Positions 12,285-23,857 of a DNA stretch of 64,000 nt are shown one piece after another. The translations under genes were made by a program, and so were the position numbers. Source of the DNA: Sepiola atlantica. Lineage: Eukaryota; Mollusca; Cephalopoda; Sepiida; Sepiolidae. Under the pieces are notes generated by a model. It had not been told where the DNA came from, made no database searches, and was given only the letters and a program-made list of their open reading frames with translations. The first letter of the stretch is position 1. The number at the start of each line of letters is the position of its first letter. The DNA is taken from contig OY744520.1 of assembly GCA_963556195.1 (NCBI GenBank), positions 9,395,991 through 9,459,990 on the forward strand, in the 5' to 3' direction.

Positions 12285-14132
12285 GAGGGTGCTTTAGAGT
12301 TGGGTTCCAGAAACGAACATAGCAGTGGTCAGGATGTCGACGGATCTCCACAAAAGATTGTTTGCCCATCTGATCATTAATTTGACCATCATGGGAGATG
12401 CCGCCAACATCCAAAGGATAGGTTAGTTTCGCTATCCTATACAGGGCGGGGTGTAACCTTATGGGAACCCTCTCAAAACAATCTTTTCTTAAAACGACTA
12501 GACCTTCATCTTTAAAGATGGCCATTGGAATGGTGAAATTGAAAGTGTTGTTCGCCTCTTCCAGCATCTGCCATAGAGCCTTCGCTTCTGATTTTTTCCT
12601 TACAACTGTAAGGACTCTAGGGGCGTTGGGGAAATTAGCAGGGTCTTCAATGGTTATACCACCGACTTCTTTGAATTTAAGGAGCTCATTTATATAGGAG
12701 AGGTGGTAATATTTTATTGTTTCTTCTTGGGCGCATGTCACTTTGCAGATATCCTCCCCAAAGAGGAAGGCGGTTTTTTTGTTTTCCTTTCCACAGAAGG
12801 GCTCCTCTGCCTCTTCTGTGCAATAGGTGGAGGGGGCATGTCATCCATTGGGGAGGGGAAAGGGAGTTAGCCCCATAGGAGATGCTGGAGAAAGTGAAGG
12901 GGAGGGCTGCTTTGTGGGGGACGCAGGTGGGGTATTTTGGGGGGTATTTAATGGTGAGACAAAGGGAGAAGGTTTTGGAGAAGTTATTTTTTTAGACGAT
13001 TTAATGGGACTTAGAGGGATAAGCTTGTACGGTTTGTCTAAAATGTGGCCAGTTATTGGGGGCATTAATTTGGGAGAATGAGAACTTTTAGAAACTATTG
13101 GTTTGGTGACCGGCTGGGGACTTTGTTTGGGGTAATGATTTTATCTGAAGTGTCTGAATTTTTTCCTTCTTTTTTCTCTTTCTTTCCTTCTTTCTTATCT
13201 AATTTAACTGTAACTGTCTTTCCCCGGGTCATTTTTTAGCATTTCTTTTTCTCTCATTTCTTCGAGAGATACCCGACCCGGGTTTTTTTTACCCGGAACA
13301 ATAATCCATTCATTGTCTTTTTCTGCAGAAGGTAGAGCAGGGAATTCGTCTTCGGAGTCATCAAATGCAGATGTAATTGGTAGACCAATTGTAGCAGGAG
13401 GATCAGGGTGGGGGCCTACCTAGGATGGTCTGGTAATCGGGGTCGTCGTTTTCTGAGTGGATTTTTTCTGTGGGCAATCAAAAGTTAAATGACCTAGTTG
13501 CTCACAAAACCAACAAACAGGTCTTCGTCCGGCCAATATAATAGGTAGTTTTTCCTCGCCGACTTGTAAATAGTAGGAGATGCTGTCATAAGCTTTCTTG
13601 TCTATAAGTATTTCAAAATTCCATGTACCTGGAAATTCGTCGAAATTGACGTCTGTGATTTCGCCAAATCTTAGAAAAAAAGCGCCAATATGTTCGCCTT
13701 TTACGTAAAAAGGTACATTGAAGATGGAAATTGAAGAATGCCTTCTACCCATGTACTCCGTGCGTAAAATATAGCCCTGCGTGATAATTTGTGTAAGTGA
13801 AAGATTAGCACAAATCTCTTCGTTAGGAAACAAAGCGTTCCATGTGTTAAATCCCTTGCACTTGATTAACCTTTGAGGTTTGAATCCTGCTGTTGACAAA
13901 AACTTACATATTAATTCAGGAGAGGCCCTGGTGGATTTTTAATTTTTTTTGTCTACTAAAAACATGGTTACAGTCCTTTTTTTATTTCTTTAAGTTTTGG
14001 TAAATCCACGTTAATTCCTTGTTCTGTGACCATGTGTTCGTATTTCTTTGCTTCCTCTACGAAATCTTTGACATTTATAGACACTTTTTGTGGTTTACAC
14101 CATTCCGAATTGTCGGACATTTTAGTCACCAT
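12229..14132 (-). pseudogene. LINE copy 1 ORF1, zinc-knuckle protein
   Basis: The likely start is the ATG at 14132 (MVTKMSDNSEWCKPQK). An N-terminal coiled stretch is followed by a domain (13899-13500) with YILRTEYMGRR and FNVPFYVKGEHIGAFF, then a CWFCEQLGHLTFDC zinc knuckle (C-x2-C-x4-H-x4-C). After it come a basic and serine/proline-rich linker (about 13330-12830) and a C-terminal domain (12741-12229) with a KDEGLVVLRKDC segment. Stops near 13960-14000 and in the linker inactivate it. Known ORF1s of this sort bind LINE RNA; that role is inferred here. The last 56 nt overlap ORF2. Confidence 0.85.
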
Positions 14133-14345
14133 CTACTTAATAACTAGAGGCATAAAAAAAAAACAGGGAGAAAAAAACGTGACAAAAAACGTCGTAAAAG
14201 GGAAAACAGTTCAACAATAAAAATCAACGTGAAAGCAATAACAACGATAACAATAATTAACAATAATTAACAATAATTAACAATAGTAGGCAACATAGAT
14301 TTTAAAAAGAATACTAACTTGACGCAATGATCGTACGAGACACTC
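14133..14345 (-). other. LINE copy 1 5' UTR
   Basis: AT-rich, with four tandem copies of an 11-bp caataattaa unit (about 14250-14283). It ends at the target-site duplication copy at 14346. Confidence 0.65.
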
Positions 14346-14362
14346 GTGCCTAAATGTACTAC
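14346..14362. repeat. Target-site duplication shared by two LINEs
   Basis: GTGCCTAAATGTACTAC here equals 2932-2948 (intact gypsy LTR) and 8176-8191 (interrupted LTR, one base shorter). On the left it bounds the 5' end of LINE copy 1. On the right it abuts the 3' end of LINE copy 2 (AATATTTATTTG). Confidence 0.85.
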
Positions 14363-14650
14363 AATATTTATTTGAAAACATTCAAAATGTGGCACGAGGT
14401 CAAAAGGGGATGGGGGAAATGTTGACTTAACTAACATTATTAACTTAACTAGTCACAATCACCAAAACAAATTTACTTCATGATTTACCTACTTAAAAAC
14501 TCCAAAATGACAATATATACATGCAATGGGAAGTGGGGGAATAAAATGATGTATACATAGAATGAAAAAATAAATAAAATTTAGTGTTAGTATAAGAACT
14601 TCCCACTAAAGAATGTGGCCGATAAGTAGTTTTGATAGTCGAAAAAAAGC

Positions 14651-14714
14651 GATGCAGGTCATGAAAAGCTTTATTCAAACACCTCTTTCGAAATTACGAA
14701 AGCAGACCTGCATC
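14651..14714. promoter_or_regulatory. Conserved LINE 3' UTR stem-loop (copy 2)
   Basis: GATGCAGGTC (14651-14660) pairs perfectly with GACCTGCATC (14705-14714). An inner hairpin CTTTCG/CGAAAG (14685-14690 with 14697-14702) sits next to the right arm. It matches the copy 1 structure at 8560-8623. Confidence 0.65.
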
Positions 14715-14941
14715 TCTGACAAAACAACAAATCAGTTACCTAATTGGGGTCGGGAATGGGAATTATAAAATCAAAGTCCGGGAAAAAAAACGGGTGGGAG
14801 AGGACGAAAAAAAGGGACCTATGACAACTTACATACATCTAGCTAAGTTAAAAATGTGGAAGAAAACAAAATATATTCTAATTTTGCCTAACCGGGTCAA
14901 ATAAAAGGGTCAGTGTTCGGTTCGACTACCCAATATTCTGT

Positions 14942-17900
14942 CTAAGGCACGCCCAAGTACCACTCAAGATTAGCTTCATTCATTCGACACAAACGCGCAA
15001 CTTTCACCCACCTTTCGTTGAAATTTGCCGGAGGGAGTTTCACCTTCTCCAGGTTGATACGCATTTTCAGGCGAAATTGGAAAATGAGGACAAGCTGGGG
15101 AGCAGTGAATGGCTCTTCCCCGTAAACTTCCTTCTGTCCTGTCGACCAAATCACTCCTCTCATAACAGCTAGGAACCAAAAAAACACATAACGTTCCTCC
15201 CACTTCATGGTCGGAGCCCAATTGCAGCGAGTCGAAAAAGACTCCAGAACGAAGAACTGTCCGTTCAACATGCGAACCGTGTAGTCTTCAACTAACTCAC
15301 ACAGCGGGCGAACGATGGGACAATGAAAGAAAACATGACTGGTCGTTTCCCTCCAGTCACCACATCGGACAAAACTCGGAGTCTCTCTTAAGCCCGCTGC
15401 GTAAATTTTTTTGCCGACCCAGAGTGCATTTCTTATTATCAGCCAGGTGAGTGATGCCTCGTAATTATCGAAACATTTCAACCCAGGCGTCCAAGGCCAG
15501 ATCAAGCGAAGTTCTTCCTTCGTAAGACCGAACTTCTCAGTAACACTGTCTTGAACAGACCCCCTCACCATTACCCAATACAGTGCTTTACGAGACAACA
15601 TTCGGGTGTCAGAGAGGATTTCTGACACCCTTAGCAGGAACTTCAAGGACTGTCGACACTCGCGATAAAAGGAGCACTCGCGTCGAGGTAATCGAAATAC
15701 CTCACCCCATGCAAGTCAAATCCGGAAAGGCTTTCTTGGTGTCTTCCTTACAGAATTCACCGTTTCCCTCACAAGGTGTACACATTCGGTCCAGGTAGTG
15801 TAAGCGAAGCGTATATTGACGAATCTCAACGCTTGGCATACCCAGACCGACTTCAGACGAATGCAAGTAGCAGATATCACGGTGAACCATAGGCTGCTTT
15901 CCACGTCATAAAAACTCGAAAAGAGCCTGCACTAAACCAATTAGTGTGGCTGCCGGCAGAGGAAGCACTGAAAGACGGTAGAGGATGAGAGGATAAATGT
16001 GAGAATTACACACCTCCGCTCTTCCTTTTAAAGTAAGATTTCTCAATGACCACAGACGGGCTGCAACCATTACCGCTTTCAACACTTCCGACCAATTTTT
16101 CTCCAACTGGAGATCAGGACCAAACCAGACGCCGAGTACCTTGCAAGGCCCATCCGTCCAGCCAAAGGGTCCCTTAAGGGGGACACCCCTCCAGGTACCA
16201 ATGCGTAAGCCAACAGACTTGTTGCAGTTGATTTTGGCCCCTGTCACTTGTTCATAGTGTCTTATTTCCATGTCGACAACCCTAATCTCAGCACTGCTCG
16301 TTACAAGCACGGTGACGTCGTCGGCATTGGCGGAGTACTTAATCATGGAACAAGAACCAGACAAAGTAATCTCACGAAGAACCGGATTCACCCTAAGCCT
16401 GCGAAGGAAAGGCTCAAACGCAAGCACATAAAGCATCGGTGAAAGCGGACATCCCTGACGAATAGATCTGGACAAATCGAAAGGCTTCGACCTCATACCA
16501 TTCACTTCAACCAACGCACCGGGGTTTGCATAAAACAGGCGAATCCAGGAACGAAAATGGGGACCAAATCCAGCCGAAGACAAAACAGCCTCCAAGTAAC
16601 GATGATCGACCCTATCGAATGCTTTGGACTGATCTAAATGGATCAACGCGGCTTCAGTGTCGACTTTAATCCATGATCAAACGTAGCATGTGCAAACTAT
16701 CTTGAATTGTCCGGCCCTTAACAGCACAAGTCTGTTCGGGATTTATAAGACGATACAAGACAACCTGCAGACGGTTAGCCAAGATCTTGGCCAAAATCTT
16801 TAACTCTGTATTTAACATTGTTAAGGGCCGGAAATTACCTATACCATCCCCACCACTTTTGTCCTTGCGAAGCAATTTCATGATACCCCTGGTAAAGTAC
16901 TGGGGGATAGACCCGTTCCTAAACCAGGAGTTAAACAACACAGCCAGCAGGGGGACAAAAATGGGCGACAACCTCAAATACAGTTCGTAAGGCAGACCAT
17001 CGATACCCGGAGACATATCAAGCCCGACCTGTTTTAGGGCCTCCAAGACTTCGTCCTCTTTTATATCCCATTCGCACCTAGCCGCTTTGGTCGCCTCGAG
17101 ACGAGAAAAGACAGCTAAATAGGCGTCGAACTGAGCCATTGTCAGACCGGGCTCCCTGGTAAAAAGTTCCTGAAAATGAGAGCGAAAACCCTCCAAAATC
17201 CCGTCGTTTGTTGTCACGAGACGCCCATCCGATAATGTGACACTAGCGATGTGTAGATCAGTAAACCGTCGACGCTCCTCCGCACGCAGTGACGCGGCCA
17301 TGTTAACTAACACTCCCTGATCTGCCTTGTTGTCCAAGGAGTTCAGTTCTCTTTTAGCTACAGTAAAAGTAACGCTATCACCCGCCTCCACCGCCCGATC
17401 TAGTCTAGCTTCTAGTGCCACTTTCGTTTCCCTAGATCTAAGGTTGAGTCGACGACTATAATCAGCAACGAAGGACCCAATAACATTCTTAAGATGGTCC
17501 CACCACTTATTCCCAATGATAGCACCCGTTAATTCCCTCTGTATTGTTAGTAAGAGCTGTTCCTGGAAGTCCTTCAAATCGAACAACGATGTGTTGAACT
17601 TCCAGTACCCAGCCATTCTAGGCTTAGGACTATCTAAGTTTACCCGAACCCGGACAAGCCTATGATCCGAGCAAACTATGTTATGAAAACTTGGACAATC
17701 GGCTCTCCTAATTAAGAACCGATCAAGGTAACTCGAAAGTTGCCCTAAATCGGAGCCACGACTAGAAGTCCAAGTCCATACTACTTCACGGGGTTTCTCA
17801 TTTCGAAATTTATCGACAAAATCGAACTTATCGATAAAGTCACGAAATGCCTTAACATCCCCGTTCGTGTTAGTTCCTCTAGGATTTCCCAAGCGATCTA

Positions 17901-18334
17901 AATCGGGATCCAGGACCGCGTTCCAGTCTCCCGCTAGAATTATCCGACGAGACGTATCCATAAAGGGCTCGATCCGCCGAAAAAAAGGAACCCGCTCAGA
18001 ATTTGCGTATAAACCCAATAAACCGAAAAGCCACATCCTTTACGGTAACATCAAGAACGCACAGCCTTCCCTCAGGATCCGCATAGATTGGGTCACACGA
18101 CGCATTTAGTGTGCGCTTAACTAGCTAGGAAAACCCTCTTGAGTGAGTATCAAAGTACGCTGAATAGAGCTGAATGTCTCTAGTCAGCACACCCTGATAA
18201 TCACTGGGAATAAAGTGGGTCCTCTGCAAACAACATACATCCACGCTGAGCCGTTGAAGGTCACGTGCAACTCGAAATCTACGAGCGGTGTCCCTCAACC
18301 CTCGGCCATTTAGGCTTGCTAATCTGAGAGCCAT
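14942..18334 (-). pseudogene. LINE copy 2 ORF2: endonuclease, RT, C-terminal CCHC
   Basis: Starts at ATG 18334 (MALRLASLNGRGLRDTARRF). Frame 16666-18036 covers most of the endonuclease (LAGDWNAVLDPDLDRLG, WTWTSSR, SDHRLVRV) and the RT N-terminal region (SPGIDGLPYELYLR, FRPLTMLNTELKIL, KGRTIQD). Frame 15906-16646 has HLDQSKAFDRVDHRYLEA, RQGCPLSPMLY and the catalytic box. That box reads NADD at 16317-16328 instead of the YADD of copy 1. Frame 14942-15646 has FVRCGDWRETTSHVFFHC and ends WYLGVP. Breaks lie near 18040-18125, 16650 and 15700-15900. It is longer and less broken than copy 1 but still dead. Confidence 0.92.
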
Positions 18335-20145
18335 TATAGTGCTTTAGAGTTGGGTACCCGAAACGACATTGATGGGGTCAAAATGTCGACAGCTTTTCCC
18401 ATGGAATAAGAGCCCATCTCAGTATTGATGAGGCCATCCTGGGACAAACCGCCGACATCAAGAGAAAATATTAGTTTTAGAGCTCGATATAAGGATGGAT
18501 GTAAGAGAATTGGGACCCTCCCATAGCATGATTTTTTAATTTTCTTAATTTAACATCATTAAAGATAGCTAATGGTGGTGAAGTGTCAAAAGTTATGTTT
18601 GCCTCTTTCATCATTCGCCAAACTGATGTTGCCCCCTCTTGGGTTCGAATTACAGATAAAACTCGGGAAGCATCAGGGAAGTTGTAAGGGTTTTATATCG
18701 ATTTTCCGTCAATTTCGGTAAAAGCCAAAAGTTTTATAAGGTCTGCGTGATGATGTCCTTTAGCTCGGGTGATAGTTTCAGAAGAGATGCGGCAAATGTC
18801 TTCGCCGTGAAAAAATAGTTGTCTTTTCTTCCCCTTAATTTGAGGTGGTGGAGGAGGAATATTCAGATCGGTTTTTATGGGGAAGTTGGGGGGGGGAGTG
18901 GGCCTAAGTGTGTGTTTTAAAAGCCGTGAAGGAGGAGGGAGTGGTTGTGACTTTTTAGGGGAGGCAGAAGGAGTACTTCTTGGGGTCTGTAGAGGGGAGA
19001 CAAATGGGGAAGGTCTTGGTGATTCGATTTTTGTTTTTTGGGGGTGGGGCTTAAGTGAATTAATTTGTAGTCTGTTTTTGATTTATGCGGTGACTTGTGG
19101 TGGCATTTTGGGGAGGGGGTTGATTTCAGATTACGAATTGGGGAAACATGTGTTGTAGTTGGGGTATATATAGTTTTGGGGGCATTTGGTTTGTCTGTGA
19201 TTCAGGCGGAGAGCAGGGGCTGGACTTGTTTTTCGCTCAAAGTTTTTAATTGAGCTGTACAACTTCCACATCTTTCTCACCCCGAATCCTTAGACATTTT
19301 GTATTCTTCTTCTTCTTCTTCTTCTTCTTCTTCTTCTTCTTCTTCTTCTGCGAGTTTCATTTGCTCGAGGGCGAGTCTTCCAGGCGTCTTTTCCCCGGGT
19401 ACCACTGTCCATCTTTTTTCCTCTTCAGTTTCAGAATTGAGTTCGGGAAAATCTGTTGTGTTGACTCCGTCTTTCTTCTCCTCTGTGTGTGTTTTCAGTT
19501 TCTCACCAACCTTGGGGCCCAGATGTTCGCCCAGTATATTTTGGGGGTTTACTGGAACTGTGGCTTTGCGTTCCATGCACTCAGATGTAAGATGTCCAAT
19601 GGCACCACAATTTCAGCAAGATGGCCGTCGTCCGGCAACAATAATTGGCAGCTTGTCTTCACCAACTTCTAAGTAGTATGGTATTTCACTGAACGCCTTT
19701 GGATTTAACATTACGTCAAAATGCCAAACTGACAGGTAATTAGCTGTGCTTACCGCCATCAGGTCACCGTACTTATTTAAAAAGGCAGCAATGTGCTCAC
19801 CTTCTATGTAAAATGGCACATGGAAAACCGATACTGTCGTTCTTCTTCCTCTGTGTTCCATCCTTAAAATGTAGTCTGTTGTTATTATTTCCTTCCGGGC
19901 CAACGCAAGGCATTCCTCCTCTAATGTGAAAAGAGTTTTCCAGATATTATAACCTTTAGATTTTATCAACTTGAGTGGTCTATGTCCGACTGAAGATAAC
20001 AGTTTCGTGATAATGTCAACTGTTGCTCTAATTGTTTTTCTTGTTTTTCTGTCAACGACGAAAACTTTAGGTGTTTTTTTTTTCAATATCTTCCAATTTG
20101 GGTAAGTCAATTATAAGTCCGGTGTTTGTGATCTTCTAGAACCTA
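18279..20145 (-). pseudogene. LINE copy 2 ORF1, zinc-knuckle protein
   Basis: Frame 19613-20110 contains VFVVDRKTRKTIRATVD, YILRMEHRGRRTTVSVF and FYIEGEHIAAFLNKYG, aligning with copy 1. The zinc knuckle follows at about 19590-19620 as C-stop-N-C-GAIGHLTSEC: the Trp codon has become TGA. A lysine/glutamate-rich linker with a poly-Glu run encoded by a (CTT)n tract follows, then proline-rich and C-terminal parts in broken frames. The ORF1 stop at 18279-18281 gives a 56-nt overlap with ORF2, identical to copy 1. Another break is an A-run frameshift near 20085. Confidence 0.83.
19305..19350. repeat. (CTT)n tract coding poly-Glu in ORF1
   Basis: About 15 CTT units; on the minus strand they read GAA codons within the ORF1 frame (LAEEEE...YKMSKDSG). 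The matching linker in copy 1 lacks it, so it expanded after divergence. Confidence 0.85.
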
Positions 20146-20249
20146 CCCTCTTCTTACACCGTATTTATTAAATGTTTATATGAGAAGCGATTAAATGTTA
20201 AATCAGAAACTTTGTAAAGATTCATTCTACATAAATGCGGCTTCATAAT

Positions 20250-20400
20250 CGAATCATGATCATTACCTAGCTTTCTTGACTGAGCATTCAAACTGGCGAT
20301 TGATTTCGACGCGAGATGTTGCAAACGAAAGTGCTGAAATCTGCGCTGGTTTTCTTCGACCATAAAAAACGCCATTTTGTCTTTTATCTGTAACTGATTA
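20250..20400 (+). pseudogene. Decayed signal-peptide exon, galaxin-like family
   Basis: Aligns with the exon-1 region of the galaxin-like gene at 33.6-33.8 kb and with 52.44-52.57 kb (shared GAACATTCAAACT-, GAGATGTTGC- and CGCCATTTTG-like stretches). The start codon reads GTG at 20331, the exon is about 9 nt short, and the donor reads GTAACT at ~20389. It directly follows the truncated LINE 5' end. Confidence 0.5.
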
Positions 20401-20825
20401 TCTTATCAATATAGAATTGATATTTTTTTAACAATTAAGAATTTTTAAATGTCTCTGTTTTATTGGGTTTATATATCTGAAAAGATATTTTAGATGCTTT
20501 TTTTAAAGATTACAAATGGGGTATTGATATTATACATGTATTATTGAACTGCTTATATCTAGTGCAAAAGTATATTTAAAACATCAAGGTTTTTACTAAT
20601 TTATGCTGTCTGTAGTTTGCGCAAAAAGCGCGACCAAACATAGAAAAATAATATTTGATTTAAGCGGATATGAATTATTGAAACACAAAATAAAACTTTT
20701 CTAAATATTCGTAAATATTTGAATGTAGACAAAACTTTAAGTTTGTTGAATTTACTACATTATCCACAATCATAAAAATATGGAATTTAGACGATTAAAA
20801 ATAAATTCAATAATAAGAAATTCTG

Positions 20826-20960
20826 TCTGAACATTCAAACTAATGATTGAATTCAATGCGAGATGTTGCCAACGAAAATGCAGAACCTTGCGCTTTTTTC
20901 TGTGTCCTATTGACCTTGAACAACGCTAGTTTGTTCAGGGGAGGTAAGTAATGATTTTAT
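20826..20960 (+). pseudogene. Signal-peptide exon with 1-nt deletion
   Basis: ATG at 20878 follows the same upstream block (CTGTCTGAACATTCAAACTA). The exon is 66 nt rather than the 67 nt of the copies at 33728 and 52502, so the hydrophobic stretch shifts frame after ~7 codons and hits TGA. A good donor, GTAAGTAATGATTTTATCGA, is kept at 20944. No second exon is recognisable downstream. Confidence 0.6.
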
Positions 20961-22660
20961 CGAAACATTATCGATTAGCTGAAATTTAAGGGCACCATTC
21001 AGACATTTGGTTTCATTTAGGAAGTATCATACCTTTTTTGTACCTTCTTGTTCAAATATCGCCCAAAGTAAAGTATGTTTGTAAAACAGTTCTATAATTA
21101 CATATATCTTAGGAAATGACAAATGTAAGCAATTAACGATCTAATGCACCCCATTCCAAACTTCCGACGTTATGTTATTCGTTCTCTGTCTGCACTCATA
21201 AGTTTGCAGGAACGATACAGGGTTTGTTTTAATCTAATCCTGGCTGATATTTTATTTTTGACTAGCTACCCCTACCCGGCGTGGTCAGGGAGTAAAATTA
21301 ATGTTTTTTAATGTCTATTTCTTAATCTATTGTAAATAAATAGTTTACAAAACTATCAATATTTTATTTAGTAAACGAGGAATAGCGATAGTGTATTTAA
21401 CGTACAGCTTATAGAAAATAATTTTTAGCCAGCACGACAGTTTATAGGCAAACATGTCAAGCATTATGATTCAAGTGTTTTTATTAAAATAATAATTAAC
21501 AATATTTGTCGACCATGCTACTAATGAACCAGAAATGTTTTAAAAAGAAAATACATTTTTCTAGCCATTTACTTGTATATATTAAACTTGTGTACGATTT
21601 CAGTGTCTCAAATTATCTTTTCATATTTTGCAAAGGTAATTTGGCAAACTGAACACGTACATTTGTTATATACGGCTATTCGATCTGAGAAAACCCTTTA
21701 TGGACCCTAAAACAACATTAGTTTTTAAATAGTTATAGTTGTGGTACAATTTGTTTCAATTAATAATTTATTAACCAAACGGTGTCGTAAAAATTAAATT
21801 TAACTTTCCAAATCCTATTAAAAACGAAAATAAAGTCTCCAGGGCACGACCGGGTAGATACAGATCTTTTTGCATATGCACTTTCATTCTAGCCAGAAAT
21901 TATATTCGAATTGACAATTTAAAGTCCGTCACGAATTTCGAAACTGATTTAAAAATCAGTTTCGAAATTCGTGACAGATATTTCCTTCATCTATGATAAT
22001 AATGAGGGAACACTGACTGAAAATGGTGTTACTGTTTAGTCTAAGTTTAAGAAACAATGTGCCGTTCGTAAAATTAGAATATGCATTGTTATCAAAATGT
22101 TGTTTTCGTTTAACATTTTCAAAATCCCTTGATAAAAGCATTTTATTCAATTTAGAAGAAATAAAGAGATAATATTATGAGAAAAGGGCCCTTAACAATT
22201 TATTAAAACCTAAGTAAAATGAATAATGCGTAATAAATATGCATTATCAAAATGTAATATTTTTGTGCTACATCTTTTACAAACCCTGGAGAAGAATAAT
22301 AGCATCTTAAATTTTAAATACACAGTAAAAATTGTAAGAATAAAAGAGTTTTTCTTTGAAAAAAGTACAAATTCATTTATCTGAATATTTGTTTTAATTA
22401 CCCTTATACTTTTTAGACCAAACAACCCCCTAAACTATTAAGTATAAAAACAATGTATACATCTTATTACTAAAATATGCATGATTATCAAAATGTAATA
22501 TTTTGTGCTGCATCTTTTTAAAAGCTGGGGTAAGAATACTATTTTCTTAAGGTTAGAAATAAGCAGTTAAGATTGTGAGAAAAGGAATTTTAAATTTTTG
22601 TTTTAAGAAATACTTTCAATAAAATCAATTCATAAAACAGTCAGTAGAGTTGAGCTTTTC
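20961..22660. other. AT-rich intergenic, paralogous to galaxin intron
   Basis: Mostly non-coding. Two blocks (about 22230-22340 and 22470-22600) share TTATCAAAATGTAATATTT and GTGCTACATCTTTT-like sequence with 36060-36180, the 3' part of the galaxin-like gene's intron. This supports an old duplication of that locus. Around 21260 and 21840 are 'ctacccggcgtgg' and 'ccagggcacgaccgggtag' stretches in opposite orientation, perhaps ends of an unidentified repeat. Confidence 0.45.
21928..21975. repeat. Perfect 23-bp palindrome
   Basis: Arms at 21928-21950 and 21953-21975 are perfect reverse complements separated by AA. Each arm contains a TTTCGAAA-like core. As RNA it would form a very stable hairpin. 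No flanking transposon ends are recognised. Confidence 0.95.
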
Positions 22661-22664
22661 CTTT

Positions 22665-23360
22665 TAAGTTATATATATTCCGTTATAAGTTATATATATT
22701 CCGTTTTAAGTTATATATATTCCGTTATAAGTTATATATATATTACGTTATAAATAATATATATTCCGTTATAAGTTATATATATATTACGTTATAAGTT
22801 ATATATATATATATTCCGTTATAAGTTATATATATTCCGTTATAAGTTATATATATTCCGTTTTAAGTTATATATATTCCGTTTAAAGTTATATATATAT
22901 ATATTCCGTTTTAAGTTATATATATATATTACGTTATAAGTTATATATATATATTCCGTTATAAGTTATATATATTCCGTTTTAAGTTATATATATATTC
23001 CGTTTAAAGTTATATATATATATATTCCGTTTTAAGTTATATATATTCCGTTATAAGTTATATATATATATATTCCGTTATAAGTTATATATATATATTA
23101 CGTTATAAGTTATATATATATATATATATTCCGTTATAAGTTATATATATTCCGTTATAAGTTATATATATTCCGTTTTAAGTTATATATATTCCGTTTA
23201 AAGTTATATATATATTCCGTTTTAAGTTATATATATATATATATATATTACGTTATAAGTTATATATATATTCCGTTATAAGTTATATATATTCCGTTTT
23301 AAGTTATATATATATTCCGTTTAAAGTTATATATATATATATATTCCGTTTTAAGTTTAT
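22665..23360. repeat. AT-rich minisatellite, variable-length unit
   Basis: About 30 tandem copies of AAGTTATATATATTCCGTTAT or variants (TTCCGTTTT, TTACGTTAT, TTCCGTTTA). The inner TA run varies, so the unit ranges from about 21 to 35 bp. No coding potential. Confidence 0.95.
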
Positions 23361-23802
23361 ATATAACTATATATACAGACCCCTTATTTTACAGACCCCT
23401 ATTTCTATTCAGCTGTCTCCATTTCCCTTTACAGTTCGCCATTTCCTTTCATGGATCCCCATTCACCTTCGCAGATGCCTATACCCCTTCGAATATCCAT
23501 ATTTTCCTACACATAATCCCATTTTCTTACACAGCTCAAAAGTGTAAGTATAATTCAGAAAGCATCTTCTATTTGTATCTCCCACTTATATATCTAAATA
23601 AGAGAGGAATGTATTACTTTACGCGACCGAGCCTAACTCTTTTCTACTAAGTTTAATTTACATGTACTAATTTCTGTTTATTCAAAAACAGCTCAACTGA
23701 TTATTTTATTAATTAAGAAATAAACCTTAATTTTTCTGTTCAAGTTCGAAAAGTTAAAGCAATACAATTTACAAACATTTAGCTTCCATTAATACTGTAC
23801 TG

Positions 23803-23803
<1 letters not shown>

Positions 23804-23855
<52 letters not shown>
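23804..23855. repeat. (TA)n microsatellite
   Basis: About 26 TA units. The surrounding 23361-24390 is AT-rich with no gene visible. Confidence 0.97.

Positions 23856-23857
<2 letters not shown>

Larger units (their letters stand above)
8192..14345 (-). mobile_element. Tx1-like LINE, copy 1
   Basis: A nearly full-length non-LTR retrotransposon on the minus strand: 5' UTR (14345-14133), ORF1 with zinc knuckle (14132-12229), ORF2 (12284-8871), and a 3' UTR of ~680 bp ending AAATAAATATT at 8192. A 16-bp target-site duplication, GTGCCTAAATGTACTA, flanks it at 8176-8191 and 14346-14361. ORF1 type, endonuclease and RT wording and the C-terminal CCHC suggest the L1/Tx1 clade. Both ORFs are interrupted, so it is dead. 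Confidence 0.9.
14363..20145 (-). mobile_element. Tx1-like LINE, copy 2 (5'-truncated)
   Basis: Same family and layout as copy 1: 3' UTR (14363-14941), ORF2 (14942-18334), ORF1 (18279 to about 20145). It lacks the 5' UTR and the first codons of ORF1. Homology starts at a point corresponding to VTEQGINVDLPKLK of copy 1. The copies have diverged clearly at protein level, so they represent different subfamilies or old insertions. Confidence 0.88.

Noticed and set aside
12827..13081. Plus-strand ORF rich in Gly/Glu
   Set aside because: It is the antisense of the Ser/Pro-rich linker of LINE copy 1 ORF1.
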